From Saccoglossus kowalevskii (taxonomy: Eukaryota; Hemichordata; Enteropneusta; Harrimaniidae), in the NCBI RefSeq assembly GCF_000003605.2, contig NW_003155740.1:677087-703330 (forward strand): 26,244 bases of DNA, read 5' to 3'. Numbering within the stretch: the first letter of the stretch is position 1; each line of letters begins with the position of its first letter. Of the stretch, positions 1 through 11,220 are shown in pieces. Made by a program: the position numbers and the translations under genes. The notes beneath the pieces were generated by a model. It searched no databases. It saw only the letters and a program-made list of their open reading frames with translations, and was not told the DNA's origin.

Positions 1-233
1 CCGAACGCGTCCCGTACACACAGCACTGTACGCAGGGCTAGCTCCAAGTAAATTACTACACAAGTAAGTTATATGCTGGCTTTGTGTGCTTTCTGTATAC
101 ACTGGTGAGTGGTGATTCATCATTCGAGCAAGCAAATAAAACTCGTTAGTATCATACATTTCCCTCACATCCATCTATGACTTTCACAGAGTGTTATAGT
201 GTGAATAATGCTGAATATTTGTTTGTTTTCTAG
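1..233 (+). other. End of an intron upstream of the first visible PAIP1 exon
   Basis: A pyrimidine-rich tract and TAG acceptor end at 233. A donor-like GTAAGT occurs at 64-69, but translation of bases 1-63 in all three frames gives nothing resembling the PAIP1 sequence expected before this exon. The preceding exon is therefore probably outside the window. Confidence 0.5.
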
Positions 234-3200
234 TCTGTAGAACAAGTTAATTTTAGATACACAGGTGCAAGAATGTGTAATTATTTATCAAGGCATATGA
301 ATGTGGAGACAGATAGTGGTACGTTTAGGCAGCATCTACTGAAAAGGTAAGTAATATATCAAGGCATGCATTTATAAATGTAAAAATGGATAGTGGTACA
401 TTTAAGTTTTTCATCAAGTTGTGCTTTCAGGCTTACATCACATGCATGTGCTGCAGATTTAAAAGCCAGAACAAAAAAAAATATCTACCCAGCAGTGGTA
501 CTTCCTGTCTATTGCAGTCCCTACAAAACCATGCATGATCGTGATAAGAAAAGTAGTATTTGACCTCAGTTAAACTACATGACTTGAGGCACACCATAGA
601 GCTGATTTAATCAATCAGTGTTCATTTAACAAAAAATTGCATCATTTCAATTCATTCTTCTAACGTATAATGGTGAGCTGACAGCCAAATAAATGAATCT
701 TGGCTGGCAAAGATGACTTCCTGCTTTATACACTGTTGAGATTATATTCAATTTCAGGCTACATCAAGAATTTGAAAAAAAAGATGAGAGCATAAGAAAT
801 CCTCAAACCATTCCAAGACTTCTTGGCTTTACTTTATTTGTTGCAGAACTTTTTGAAAATTTTGAGGTGAGTTTTTGAGTACATATATATATTGGTCTTC
901 TTTCAGTACTGATCACTGTTAGCAATAGTTCTTTTGAATTTATGATTGGAAGTTCTTGATTTCAATTTCTGCAAAAAAGGATCAACAAATCGCTATGCGG
1001 AGCCAAAACAGTTCTTTAAGCATACGACTTTGGAGGAACCTTGTTTGACTGGGCATAATAATGCATTACAATAGAGAGATGGTTACACAAGCCTAGTCAT
1101 ATAGTTGCACACATTGAATATGGTTTCTGTGGCATAATGTAATATATATGTAAAATAAGCATTTACAATTTTTACCTTGCCCATACCATCAAAGATGGAA
1201 GGGAAAGGTATATTAAGGGAAAAATTTCTGTCTGGCATTGTCGTTGTTGTTGTCGTCGTCGTTAATAATTGGTATTGTGTGCACAATAACTTTACTAATT
1301 CTATTCCAAACTTGGTCACCTCATTCATCAGTATAAAGTATTCCCTGAGTATGAACAACAGACGTTCTATATGAAAATATGCACAAATTGAGAAAATCTG
1401 ATAAAATATTTTGACTGTTTCTACTTGACTGATCACTGTTGATACACATTCAAAGGTCTCTGATCTCAGTGGAAATATGCATTGTTGTATGTGCTCAATG
1501 AAGCAAATCATTTATCTTGTAATATTATCCTATGAATTGGGTGCCAAACTGTGATAAAGATCTGAAGCTAATAGAAAATCTATTTAGTCCAAAGAATAAA
1601 AAAACTAGTACATAAAAAATGTACAAAAAGCAAAATGTTGCATCCACATTTTGAAAAGAAAATTGTACTCAAAAATATGTATTCTGTATTTGACAAACAG
1701 TTCATTCAACAAATGAAAATTCACAGGAATTTGTTTTAGCTATTATAACAGAATGATAGAGCTTTTATAATACTAATTTAAAAATGCACTTCAAAAACAA
1801 AGATTGCAGTGTTTGAAGATGTAGATTCTCAGGAGGCAACAGTACTGTTGATTTCTCTCTCCACTGGACACCAACTAACTAAGTTGATTTGCAAACAATG
1901 ATTGCAACATAAAAGCGATTCATAAAGGGCGTTTTTTTTTTTTTACTTTTCAAATAATACAGTAGTCACACAATGAATATAATAAGGCAGTTCATATTTG
2001 TCTTAGTGAATCATTAATTTTTGTCAGACACCTGTACAAAAAACTTGTACAAAAGCCAGCTAAGATTTTCTGTTTTTCATGTTTTATGAATCTATTCACA
2101 TCAAAATGCAGCACTTTTTTTTAGATAAAGCATTTGTTTTTATACTAAAATATCTGAATTACTTTGAGCAAAGCTGGAAATTATGTCCCTTAAAATAATT
2201 AAACAAATTAAACACCAATGTTTTTGTAACATATTTGCATCTATCAAGGACATTCGGTAGACTGATTCCCCACTGTTTTTTCAACCCCAAAACTTGTTTG
2301 TATTCAAAATTAATTATGAAAATGCATATTCATATTGAAACAAACTATGATAAAGGGAATAATATTATTATAAAACTATGTTTAACTCTTGTGTTTAGTG
2401 CATGAACCGTGTGTTGATGGATGGATGGATGGATAAATGGATGAATAAGTAGATGGATCACTTCACATAGGAGCACAATTCTAGCTTCCCTAGTGGCCAA
2501 AATAAGTTAGTTAAAAATAACAGTGACAATCAAGGCCATAAGATGTCACCTGACTCAATATGACACATGAAAATGTTCCTATTTTTGTTTTAACTAATTG
2601 AATAACTTGTTGCCATACATCTACATGAATACATCTCAACACAAACATCCTGTATATTTTTTATCATACAGTGACTGACAAATCTTACACAGTTTTTACA
2701 TGCTACAGTTTATATGCATTTGGTTTACTTTAGGCTTACTGTGTCTGGATATTCTTACTTATATAAAACTTACTTTCTGACAGATTATTGTGAATGATCA
2801 GCCAGAAAGACTCCATGTACTCAGAGAAGCATTGGGAGATTTGAGTCTGACACTCCTCAGTCACCCGCAGGATGGTAATATAAAATGCGTCATAAATGTT
2901 TTAAAGGTAAGTTAACACACATTCTCGCAAACATACTTGAAGTCATAGCTGCCAAATGATATCATATCTACACATAGGGAATTTGGTACTTTACACATTT
3001 GCCATCAGCCTGTAAGTTCACGTTTCGTTGACCAAGGTAGCAAGTTCTTCAAACTAAGATAGAATCAACAATCAATTTTGAATCGGTCAATGCCTGATGC
3101 TGTTCATTGTATGAAGTTGATTGGTCCGAAGTTAAATTTCAATTTTCGCAGCTGCTATACAATAATTATTGATAATTTCCAAACATCATCTCTTACACTG

Positions 3201-6200
3201 GCCATATACATCAATATAATTTTGTTCTATTAACAATTTTAGAGTTGTACACTTTGAGAGCTTTATTAAGGTCTTGGAACTATTGTGTGAAATAAGTATT
3301 AATTATCTGAATTTGATAGGTTTTTGAAAAAAAAGGGGGAATTATAATGCTGCAATCAAAACAGAAGCAAATACTTGTAAATCCATGAGCATTGAAAACT
3401 GTTCATTAGCATTTAATTTAGTAAATCAAATTTGAACACAATCAGTGTTCGAACACTTAAATTCAAATTTGAAACATTCATATGCTCACAATTCATGCAA
3501 ATTCAAAGATGTTTTCCAATGATTCAGTATTTTGCACATGCAGAAATTGAGATACTTTACTAGGACTATATGAAAAGTTTAATGCTCTTCTATAACAATT
3601 TATTCCAGTTAACTGGTTCAAATCTAGAGCACTGTGAAAGAAAGAAAACCGGTTCTTCCAAATATATGGATGCAATATTTGTGAAAGTTAATGAGCTCTC
3701 GACAAGTGACAAAATCAACATGTAAGTATAAACTGATCACCGATAACATAGTTGCTGTTACACCTGATCTGTGATTGGTCCTGAGATCAAATCTTACCAG
3801 GGTTGAATACCAAAAATAGGGATTGGCTTTCTACTCTACTCTACTTACAAATGTCCCTCAGATTCAATGGGAAGGCCAAATCCGCTTGGCAAGATTCATT
3901 CACTTACAAATGTGACTTTGGGTCAGCTTTGAATAAAATACAACATTTTATGTGTTTGATAGGGCCTAGTTGATGCCGGGGTGGTGCATTTCATGTACAT
4001 TGCCGTTTGATATTGTGCTGTCTAATTACTTAATTTTCCTAAATTAACCAATATTATAGGTGTTACAAAAATATCTTGAGTACTAATCAACAAATTTTAA
4101 TGAAACTTTGTACATAGATGCTTTTAGATAATCCACAGATCAGGATTGAAATCAATGTTAATTACCTACTTTGTATGAATATGGTCACATGACCTCGTTA
4201 GTATGCTTTACTTATTATCTCAGGCACTTTTGCAGTCAGAGATGTGCATTTAGTGAAGGCATCAGACAAGAAATACGACTATTTTATCAGATGGCTAAAA
4301 ATGTTCATTTGGCTTGATTAATATGCATAACTGCAACCAGTGCTATAATGAAGGCATCAATTGGACAAGGGATATGACTAACATATTAGATGACTATATA
4401 TATACTGGTACATTGTATATATGGCCATGTAATCTCAATAATATGCATAACTTAAATATCTTAAGTACTTTTGCAGATAGGGAAATGCAACTAGTGATAC
4501 ATGTATTATTTTGTTGTCAGACAAGATATACGAGTGAATTATAAAGTCGTCATATATGGTTATATTTTCTCTAAATATTTATAATTGTTATACCATAGCT
4601 ACTTGGAACTATCCTAATCCCTGCTTACAGTTATATTTTTAAATGCAGTATTTGTAAATGATAAAGGCAAGTCCATGGTCAAAATGCGACAATTTTTGTT
4701 TGTGTGTATTGGAGATGTGTGTTATAAATATAGTAAATACAGTATTCCTTATGTGTACTTCATGCCTTCAATACCCTCGGGACACAAGAGTTCTTTTTGA
4801 GCTTGAGTCTGCTGATTCTAGAATTTACTGTCCATTTCCCACAAATTTGTTTCTGGTCTTCCACTAACCCTTTGCCATTAAACTGTGATGAATCAAATTT
4901 ATATTATGTCACTTTTGCAGACAATGGCCAGGAGGCCTCAAAAACAATGAATGGTTTCTTAATTTCAGAAAAATATATAGGTTCATAAAGTTATTTTCTC
5001 TGTACATAAGTCTTATTTATGAAATGTACTGTACTGTCTGTACTGTATTATCTTTATTAGTAACGCATACAGATATACATTATTGTATATATTTATCCCC
5101 TGTTTGAACGCAATCCGAAAACAAGGAATTATGAATTGATCTGTGTTTGTTCCCGATAAACCTGTGTCATGGACATGCCTTAGTCGAATACAAGTTCATA
5201 CACACACATATATCTTTGGATATGATATACATATACATGTCCATTTGTTTCATAATCTAATTCAAGATGGTCAAATGGTGCCATTTTAAAGTTAAAAATT
5301 CAACAAAATCATTTCCGCCATTCTGGAACCAGATCTTGGTCATGTATGGATAGAGTTCAAACTTGTTACATACATGAGACATATTATGGACGTATAACTG
5401 GTGGCATTTTTTTTTTTTTTTAATCTAATAAATGTGGTTTTTATATATACATTATATATCTTGTTGCATATATGCACATGTATCTGTTTGATCATCAGAT
5501 TCAAAATGGCCAAATGGCGGCCATTTTAATATGAAAATTTCATCAAAATCAAGCGTTTGCGCCATTCTAGACCCAGGTCTCAGTTATACATTTGTTTCAT
5601 GTTCTGATTCAAAATAGCTGACTCATTTCTGTTTTGTTTCTTATTGAAAGAACAACGAACTCTGTCATGTCATGCTTCATATATTAATGATTTATTTTTA
5701 ATAGCTCAATCAGAGAGATGTTAATGAAACTGTTGTTGTTAAGAGCAGTTGGATGGAATAGAGACGAAGAAACACCAAAAGCAGAGCCACCTGCTCAGGC
5801 AGCTTCTGCGCCAGCTCAAGAATTCAGTGTAAGAATATAGATAGAGGAATTGTTGTTCTGTGTTTTACTTTACCTCATAGGATGTTTTCACATCGGCTTA
5901 TTAATTGAAATTGAATTCAAACCCAATGAAAACTTTTTCCAGTTCTATATGCTAGTACTACTTTATTATGAAGCAATCTCACTAAAATTATCTAGGTAAA
6001 GGGAATTCTTTGTTGTTTGTAAAACAGGATTTACTGTATGATATTTAAAACTTGTGTAGTGCTCAGATTATTAAAGCCGGGGAGTCCTCACCTAAACATG
6101 CATCAGGTGGCCATAGTGTGTCAGTGTCTAACCTTGAGCCTTTTCGTTCTCAGTGTGTGCCACTATCATCGCTTGGGACTCAATTCCTGCGCATGCGCAG

Positions 6201-7857
6201 GTGACACCTCTATCTTTTTAAACAAGAATACAGTTTTGTATTTATTATGTGAACTTTCTCTCATTGAGTTAACTATACATGTGTATACATGCTGTATTAG
6301 AATAGCGTTAATTGCATGTAATCTAAAAAATGATCACTTCCAAAATATTGTTGTGCATATGTTTATCTGCATCTGAGATATTTTATCTTATTCGCAATGC
6401 TTTATGCATACAACTCATCTTCTTTTCCAGAATGAACCAATATTTTTTGCTCCAGATGGCAGACAAATCTCTGCCCAAGAAGCAGGTATGATATCATTCT
6501 GTATATATATTCAGACCATCATCCCTTAATATTCCCAGTAAAGCTGTGCTTTCAGAATGCAACTTTAAATATTCATAGCATTTGTATTTGTAAATTATTC
6601 AAACTTCATATCATTTCTTATGTGTTTCAGGTTTCTATAATTATGATGAGTATGATGAAGAGTACTATGGTAATGATTATGAAGTTGATTATCAACAATG
6701 GTCCAAGTGAGTATTTCACTCTATTTATGGTGATTTTCAAACATGTATAATTGATATTTCATTTGAACACGGATCAGAATTAATTTTTTGGTCATAGAAT
6801 AACATATTATGGCCATACAATTGTGATGTAATGTTTTCTGAAAATAGGGGTGTGGTATGATCATGATGTTTACTTGATTTAACAATTCCTATGGTTTACA
6901 CCCATTTTCCTCTATTGATTTATAAATCTTTTTGTATAACTGAAAACACTGCTGGCCCCAAAAAAGTATCATTTGTTGTGGATTGGTTGTTCATAAACTT
7001 TTCAAATGTAATCTTTGGGTTCACTCTACATGTGTGTTTTACTAATATCACATGAACCACTCAACAGAAACTGTTTACACTGATGCTTTGGAATAATACG
7101 TAGACCTAATTAGTTTGGGGTCAAATACATGTGCATTAATTACCTAATTTTCATAATAATTATTTCACTTTTAGCTTGTTTAAGAGAGACCTGATTAGCT
7201 TTTGGCAGAAATCTGTTTGAACTAATTATCTAACTAGTAATTATTAGCTAGTTTTTAATGTTTCTGGGTATATTTGAATAATTTCTCAATGTATTTCAAT
7301 AAAGATTGGTTCATAATTGGTACTCCGGCTAAACTTAGTAATTTTAAGTAATTTGGCCAAAAATCAAATCTGAAAGTAATTATACTAATAGTTATACTGA
7401 TCACAACTAGACGCTTTGCACTGTTTATCACCCAAGTTATTTATCATCACCACTTCAATAAATCAGTCATGCATTGCTGTTCAAAGAATGCTAAACTAGG
7501 AAGTAAGTAATGTTTGATGTACAATGTTCCTCTGATACTGCAGTATTATGAATAAAACATTCAGAAACAGCTCAAGTGGTGTGCATTCAAAATTGATCTT
7601 AATTAAAAAATTTCATCAAATATTATTTTGGTAATATACTCCATTTTTAATCGCCGAACAGAAAGTCCTGACTTGATGACACCCTAAGATGCTGAAAACT
7701 AAATCACAATCAAGAAACTGGGTGAAGTTTTCTATGATTCTTTTCTTGTTTTTGCAGTGAAGATGATGAGTACTATGAAAATGCAATTGTATTAGATGAA
7801 GAAGCCTGTGCTGACTATGAACAATTTTTGAGAGAAACCACTGGTGGATATTCATAG
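234..7857 (+). CDS. PAIP1: PAIP1-like poly(A)-binding-protein-interacting protein, 3' eight coding exons (5' partial)
   Basis: Eight exons with GT-AG borders keep one frame: 234-346, 758-866, 2784-2906, 3609-3721, 5705-5828, 6431-6485, 6631-6706 and 7758-7857 (stop TAG). They total 813 nt, or 270 residues. Exons 1-5 encode the later part of a MIF4G helical-repeat domain: YTGARMCNYLSRHM and FRQHLLKR, then LTLLSHPQDGNIKCVINVLK and LTGSNLE, all close to vertebrate PAIP1. After the domain comes a short Pro/Ala-rich linker, then NEPIFFAPDG, matching the PAIP1 segment after MIF4G. The C-terminus is acidic and Tyr-rich and ends DYEQFLRETTGGYS, resembling the acidic PABP-binding (PAM1-type) tail. The known family role is cytoplasmic: PAIP1 binds PABP, eIF4A and eIF3 and stimulates translation of capped, polyadenylated mRNA. 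The N-terminal half, including any PAM2 motif, lies upstream of the window. No frameshift is seen. CTIF or another MIF4G protein is less likely because of the NEP-F--DG motif and tail. Confidence 0.9.
1240..1263. repeat. Trinucleotide microsatellite (GTC/GTT)n
   Basis: Eight consecutive triplets alternate between GTC and GTT. It lies inside a PAIP1 intron, away from the splice sites. Confidence 0.85.
2416..2459. repeat. Tetranucleotide microsatellite (GATG)n, decaying to the right
   Basis: The tract is pure GATG over 2416-2434. The next 25 bases continue with substituted units (aaatggatgaataagtagatgg). It is intronic. Confidence 0.85.
3722..5704 (+). other. PAIP1 intron (2.0 kb) built largely of diverged dispersed repeats
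   Basis: Donor GTAAGT is at 3722 and acceptor TAG ends at 5704. The intron holds a repeat fragment at 3960-4020, a copy of the ~150-bp tgaaacttggtaca repeat at 4055-4190, a diverged direct duplication containing cttttgcag and tgcataactgcaac (about 4228-4540), and two copies of a ~140-bp unit at 5226-5370 and 5478-5610. Short open frames here show no protein similarity. Confidence 0.6.
5226..5610. repeat. Two diverged copies of a ~140-bp repeat with aaatggc/gccattt palindromes
   Basis: Copy 1 covers about 5226-5370 and copy 2 about 5478-5610. Shared landmarks in order are acatgtatctgtttgatcat or its variant, a gattcaaaatggc-like stretch, caaatgg-gccattttaa, atttcatcaaaatca, gcgccattctag and a final aaccagatctt/acccaggtct. 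The second copy has the near-palindrome aaatggcggccattt. The copies sit in direct orientation about 250 bases apart. Confidence 0.6.
6071..6221 (+). mobile_element. TTAA-flanked MITE, copy A (piggyBac-type termini), in a PAIP1 intron
   Basis: A 151-bp element bounded by TTAA at 6071-6074 and 6218-6221. The left end (aaagccggggagtcctcacc) and the inverted right end (aggtgacacctctatctttt) form imperfect terminal inverted repeats. The core ggccatagtgtgtcagtg and cgcttgggactcaattcc is shared with copies B and C. It is shorter than C because about 20 bases around the tttacaaacaagc motif of the other copies are missing. A TTAA target-site duplication is the hallmark of the piggyBac superfamily. There is no coding capacity, so it would depend on a transposase in trans. 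Confidence 0.75.
7095..7250. repeat. Fragments of the ~150-bp dispersed repeat
   Basis: Two partial copies contain gacctaattagtttggggtc and gacctgattagcttttgg, each followed by a taattacctaatttncataat-type segment. The same order of motifs occurs near 4100, 19970, 20120 and, inverted, 21950. The repeat lies in the last PAIP1 intron. Confidence 0.55.
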
Positions 7858-8150
7858 CGTTAATTTTCTGTATTTGTTCTTGCTGTTACGTCCATAAATG
7901 CAGGCTTCTATTTTATTTTTTTAGTAAAAAAAACTGTTATGAGCTTTTGTGACGTAAATAGAAATACTGATATATAGGTATTTCGATTTGTTCTCTGGAT
8001 ATTTCAAACAGCTTGTTGTAAATTTTGACTTCACATATTCTTTTACATAAAATGGAGCTATCAAAATATCATTTGCGTAATAGATTAGATAGAATGTATG
8101 TAAAACATGTTATGAATAAATATTTTAACTGACAACTGTTGCAGTGTGGT
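7858..8150 (+). terminator. 3' UTR and polyadenylation signal of the PAIP1-like gene
   Basis: A canonical AATAAA lies at 8115-8120, about 260 bases after the stop codon. It is followed at about 8139-8150 by a TG-rich stretch (tgttgcagtgtggt) that suits a cleavage-factor downstream element. The UTR itself is AT-rich, with poly-T/poly-A runs near 7910-7930. Cleavage is expected at about 8135-8140. Confidence 0.7.
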
Positions 8151-10850
8151 TAATATAAAACTTGTAGTTGTATGTACTCTAATCTCCTATACTAAGATGA
8201 ATGCAAATTTTCACTTTACAAAAAAATATGCAAAATGTGTCCATACAGCTCCAATTAGAGCACACTTTACTAGAGAACAACCTGTAACACAAGTTCTGAT
8301 TGGTTACTGATCCTACACAACCTAAAAGTAATTTGCAGATATACTGTGAGGTGGTGGACACCATGGACTTGCATGCATTCAGTCTATTAAATAAGAGGGG
8401 AAAAAATTACCACATTTTTCTGTTTCAAAAGTTTTGCATCAATGTTGATTTTGACAAGTCAACTACTTTTTGGGCTCTTTTTAACCCAAAATGTAATATT
8501 TTTTTGAAGGAAAGCAGTAATAGGCTTTTTTGAGCCATTTCAATAGGAAGTTTTGTTAATGCAATTTTTTCATGAAATATAAATAGTACCGGTACTTCAG
8601 AGACGACCATAACTGTTTTTTATCATGTGTCCCAGAAAGAAATTTTAAGATATGACAAAATCTATTTACCATAGAAACAGACTAAATGGTTTACAAATAT
8701 CTATGATTGTTATTTTTTGTTCCAAAAGTATTTCATGACAATACGTGTGGGTCTGAATTTTATAAGCAACAGCATATAATAAAGCCACATGGTACATTTC
8801 AAAGAAGTCTGGTGATAACTTTTAATTATGGTAGCCAACTACCTTAATAACTGAAGCCTTAGTGTATCAAATTTTAATCACATTGGCCTGTTGAGCCATG
8901 CTCCATGCATGAACACACTTGTCGATCTATGCAATTGAATCTTCAAACATTCCGTCTCTGTAATAGAGCATAAAGTGGGCTAAGTACATACAAGTAGTCA
9001 CATAGAAGAATTGAGAGTGCAAGGGTCAACTCGTGTAGAACTACATGAAAATTAACCATTTTGTGAAGCTATCAGGATGATGTATTTACATGGGGTGTGG
9101 GTATTATGATAGAAAAGCCTTAAAGATAATGACAATTCATGAAAGGTCAAAGTCGCCAAAAATGACTGTTACATGTAGCTGATTTGTAAAAGAGTACTAG
9201 TAAGGCCAATGGCAATCTAAACTAAAGTAGATTGAGATTGTTGAAATTTGGGCAATGTCAAATTTGTTTTATTCATTTCAGTATAAGGCTTCTAGATTTA
9301 GGCAAAACCGATTGGGTTAATGAACTTATAAATTAGGTGTTGATAAAAGTATAAGAAAACAAAATTGTGTATATATGCATGTCATTCCTGCAGCGGTGCA
9401 CCCACCTGTTGATCCAGATTGAACCATGTGATGGTAGAGCAAGCCATTTCTATAGTTGTTTCAATTGTGTATGCTGACATCCATCACTCAAGTCGACTAC
9501 CATGCAGTCAAATGGGGACAAATGCAAGATGTTATTGGAAGAAGGGCGTACGACTGACAACAGACATAGCAAATCCTATTGAGGGAATAGTCATTTACGA
9601 AATTGTTTAGTGTATGTCTTTGAGATCACCTAGCGCCCTATGCCACCCAAATACTTATGTGAAGATTACTAGCAGTGTTGATATTAACTTACTGTAGTGT
9701 AGCAACATTGATATAAACACTATCGTTCAAAGAATGACAGAAACGATAGTAATTTAGTTGAATCTTGTTTCTCTGTCATCTTTCTTTTTATCACGTATGC
9801 GTTCGTGATCCACGGTCGTTTGGTACCATTCCTTATAACAGCGGGCCGACAATTTGTCGATATTTGGTTAAAAGTCGTATTTAATTTTATGTTACAGGCC
9901 ACTGTGCATAAACATCTTTCCGCAGTTATAATAACGTATTGACTATCATGATCCGGGCGCCCTCATACGACAATTCTTTCGAACCAATTCACGAAACTCG
10001 AATATGAGGTCCGCTATTGTAATGCAATGTGGGGGATGACAGTTTTGAATCGCTTGCATGGCTGCATGCTTACATATGTCTGACGAAGTACTCCAGTTCC
10101 ATGACCAGGCTGAATTATGTACGTATACGTCTCACTGTAACCTAATCGTGGTCTGTGTTAATATTTATTTATATATTATAGCTGTGACAATATTTTGTGT
10201 CAATATCAGTTCATGGCTAACCATTTTAGTAATAATCGATATGTGGATTTTTTTTAAATTTACTGTCAATCTTTTTTTGAGAAAAACTGTCAAATAATCA
10301 CAATTTATCAGTGATCTCCAGACCACGTTTCGTCATTAAAATAATTCCAGTTTTGTCATATCTTTAGACATGAACAAATACATACAGTTTTTAGGCACCG
10401 TATATAATTTGTCGATAAACCAAAATCGATAAACCAAAAACCTGCTTGCAGGCATGGCTCGAATAAAACATTAATTGACAATGAAATGTATTGCCAGGGA
10501 TGTAAATAATTATGGTGCCCTGCATCTTGGACCATAGTACGTTTCTTGCGAGTTTGGATGATTGAAGTTCAAATTCTTCTTTTTCGCGATATTGTTGATT
10601 TCAAGTTCTAAATCTGATTATGCTAATCGGAAATTTCACACAACTGCCAGAATTCGTGTTAGATTGGCGAAGAGTCAGTATTCGCTGAAATTGTAGATCT
10701 TAGAAAGTAACTCCAAACCGTGAGTAGAAATTCTACATCGGTAAATATAACAATCGCAATTTGTCACGAAGGTGCGTAAAGACTACATGCACGCTGTGTG
10801 ACGTTGACAGCCAATGACACCCCCCCCTCAAACACGTCCGCCGCGCGTAT
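8151..10850. other. Intergenic region, no convincing gene
   Basis: Open frames here are short and AT-rich and show no domain. A small perfect 9-base inverted repeat (actatcgtt/aacgatagt) lies at 9719-9727 and 9742-9750. A direct repeat of tcgataaaccaaaa lies near 10413-10437. The stretch 9950-10130 is somewhat richer in GC and contains a possible first exon that is listed only as a finding. Confidence 0.5.
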
Positions 10851-10932
10851 ACATTACAACTGTCAGTCTTTTTTAAACCCGTAGTAAATTACTAACCCCG
10901 GGGCTAATGTACATTCAGTACTCGTAAAACGG

Positions 10933-10940
10933 TATATAAG
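10933..10940 (+). promoter_or_regulatory. TATA-box-like element
   Basis: TATATAAG flanked by GC-containing sequence matches the TATA consensus well. About 35 bases on is a pyrimidine-rich ctatactgtctgg that could hold an initiator. The first ATG after it (11001) opens a frame of only about 45 codons with no recognisable similarity. The Tctex1-type gene starts almost 2 kb further on, so a link would need a 5' intron. The match may be chance in AT-rich DNA. Confidence 0.25.
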
Positions 10941-11199
10941 GGTTTGGGTTACTGTGTTTACTATACTGTCTGGCTAATAGCACAATATTTGCATTAGTCA
11001 ATGTATTCAACGCCACGGAGAAAAGTCTGCAAAAATGTCACATGGGGCGTGGAAAGTTCAACTTCAAACAAATATTCATATAATGTATCACCATGGTATT
11101 TACATATTTTAGTAATTCATATAGCGGTAATTGACTAATTATGTATTCAAGTCGTGACATGCTGTCGCTACTACTCGTAATTGAAAAAAAAAACAATTG

Positions 11200-11220
11200 T
11201 GTACACCCCCCCCCCCCGTC
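11200..11220. repeat. Homopolymeric C tract
   Basis: A run of about fourteen C sits at 11205-11218. A matching G run lies at about 11611-11620 and a shorter C run near 10819. These are simple-sequence tracts with no other structure seen. Confidence 0.7.

Larger units (their letters stand above)
867..2783 (+). other. PAIP1 intron (1.9 kb) with microsatellites
   Basis: This intron is bounded by donor GTGAGT at 867 and acceptor CAG ending at 2783. It contains a GTC/GTT trinucleotide tract (1240-1263), a GATG tetranucleotide tract (2416-2459) and a degraded copy of a dispersed repeat near 1045-1140. A 142-codon open frame on the minus strand is largely intron sequence read through the trinucleotide tract and shows no recognisable domain. 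Confidence 0.7.

Noticed and set aside
1..63. Possible upstream PAIP1 exon ending at the GTAAGT at 64
   Set aside because: Frame 1, which the next exon's phase requires, contains a stop at 49-51, and no frame resembles the PAIP1 sequence that should precede the first visible exon.
1083..1511. 142-codon minus-strand open frame
   Set aside because: It lies in a PAIP1 intron and runs through the GTC/GTT microsatellite (a Thr run) and a dispersed repeat. Its composition is that of random AT-rich sequence and no domain is visible.
7616..7855. 79-codon minus-strand frame over the last PAIP1 exon
   Set aside because: It is antisense to a confirmed coding exon and its intron; a shadow.
8179..8610. 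Overlapping short ORFs on both strands after the PAIP1 polyadenylation signal
   Set aside because: They overlap each other, have AT-rich random composition, and no splice or domain support.
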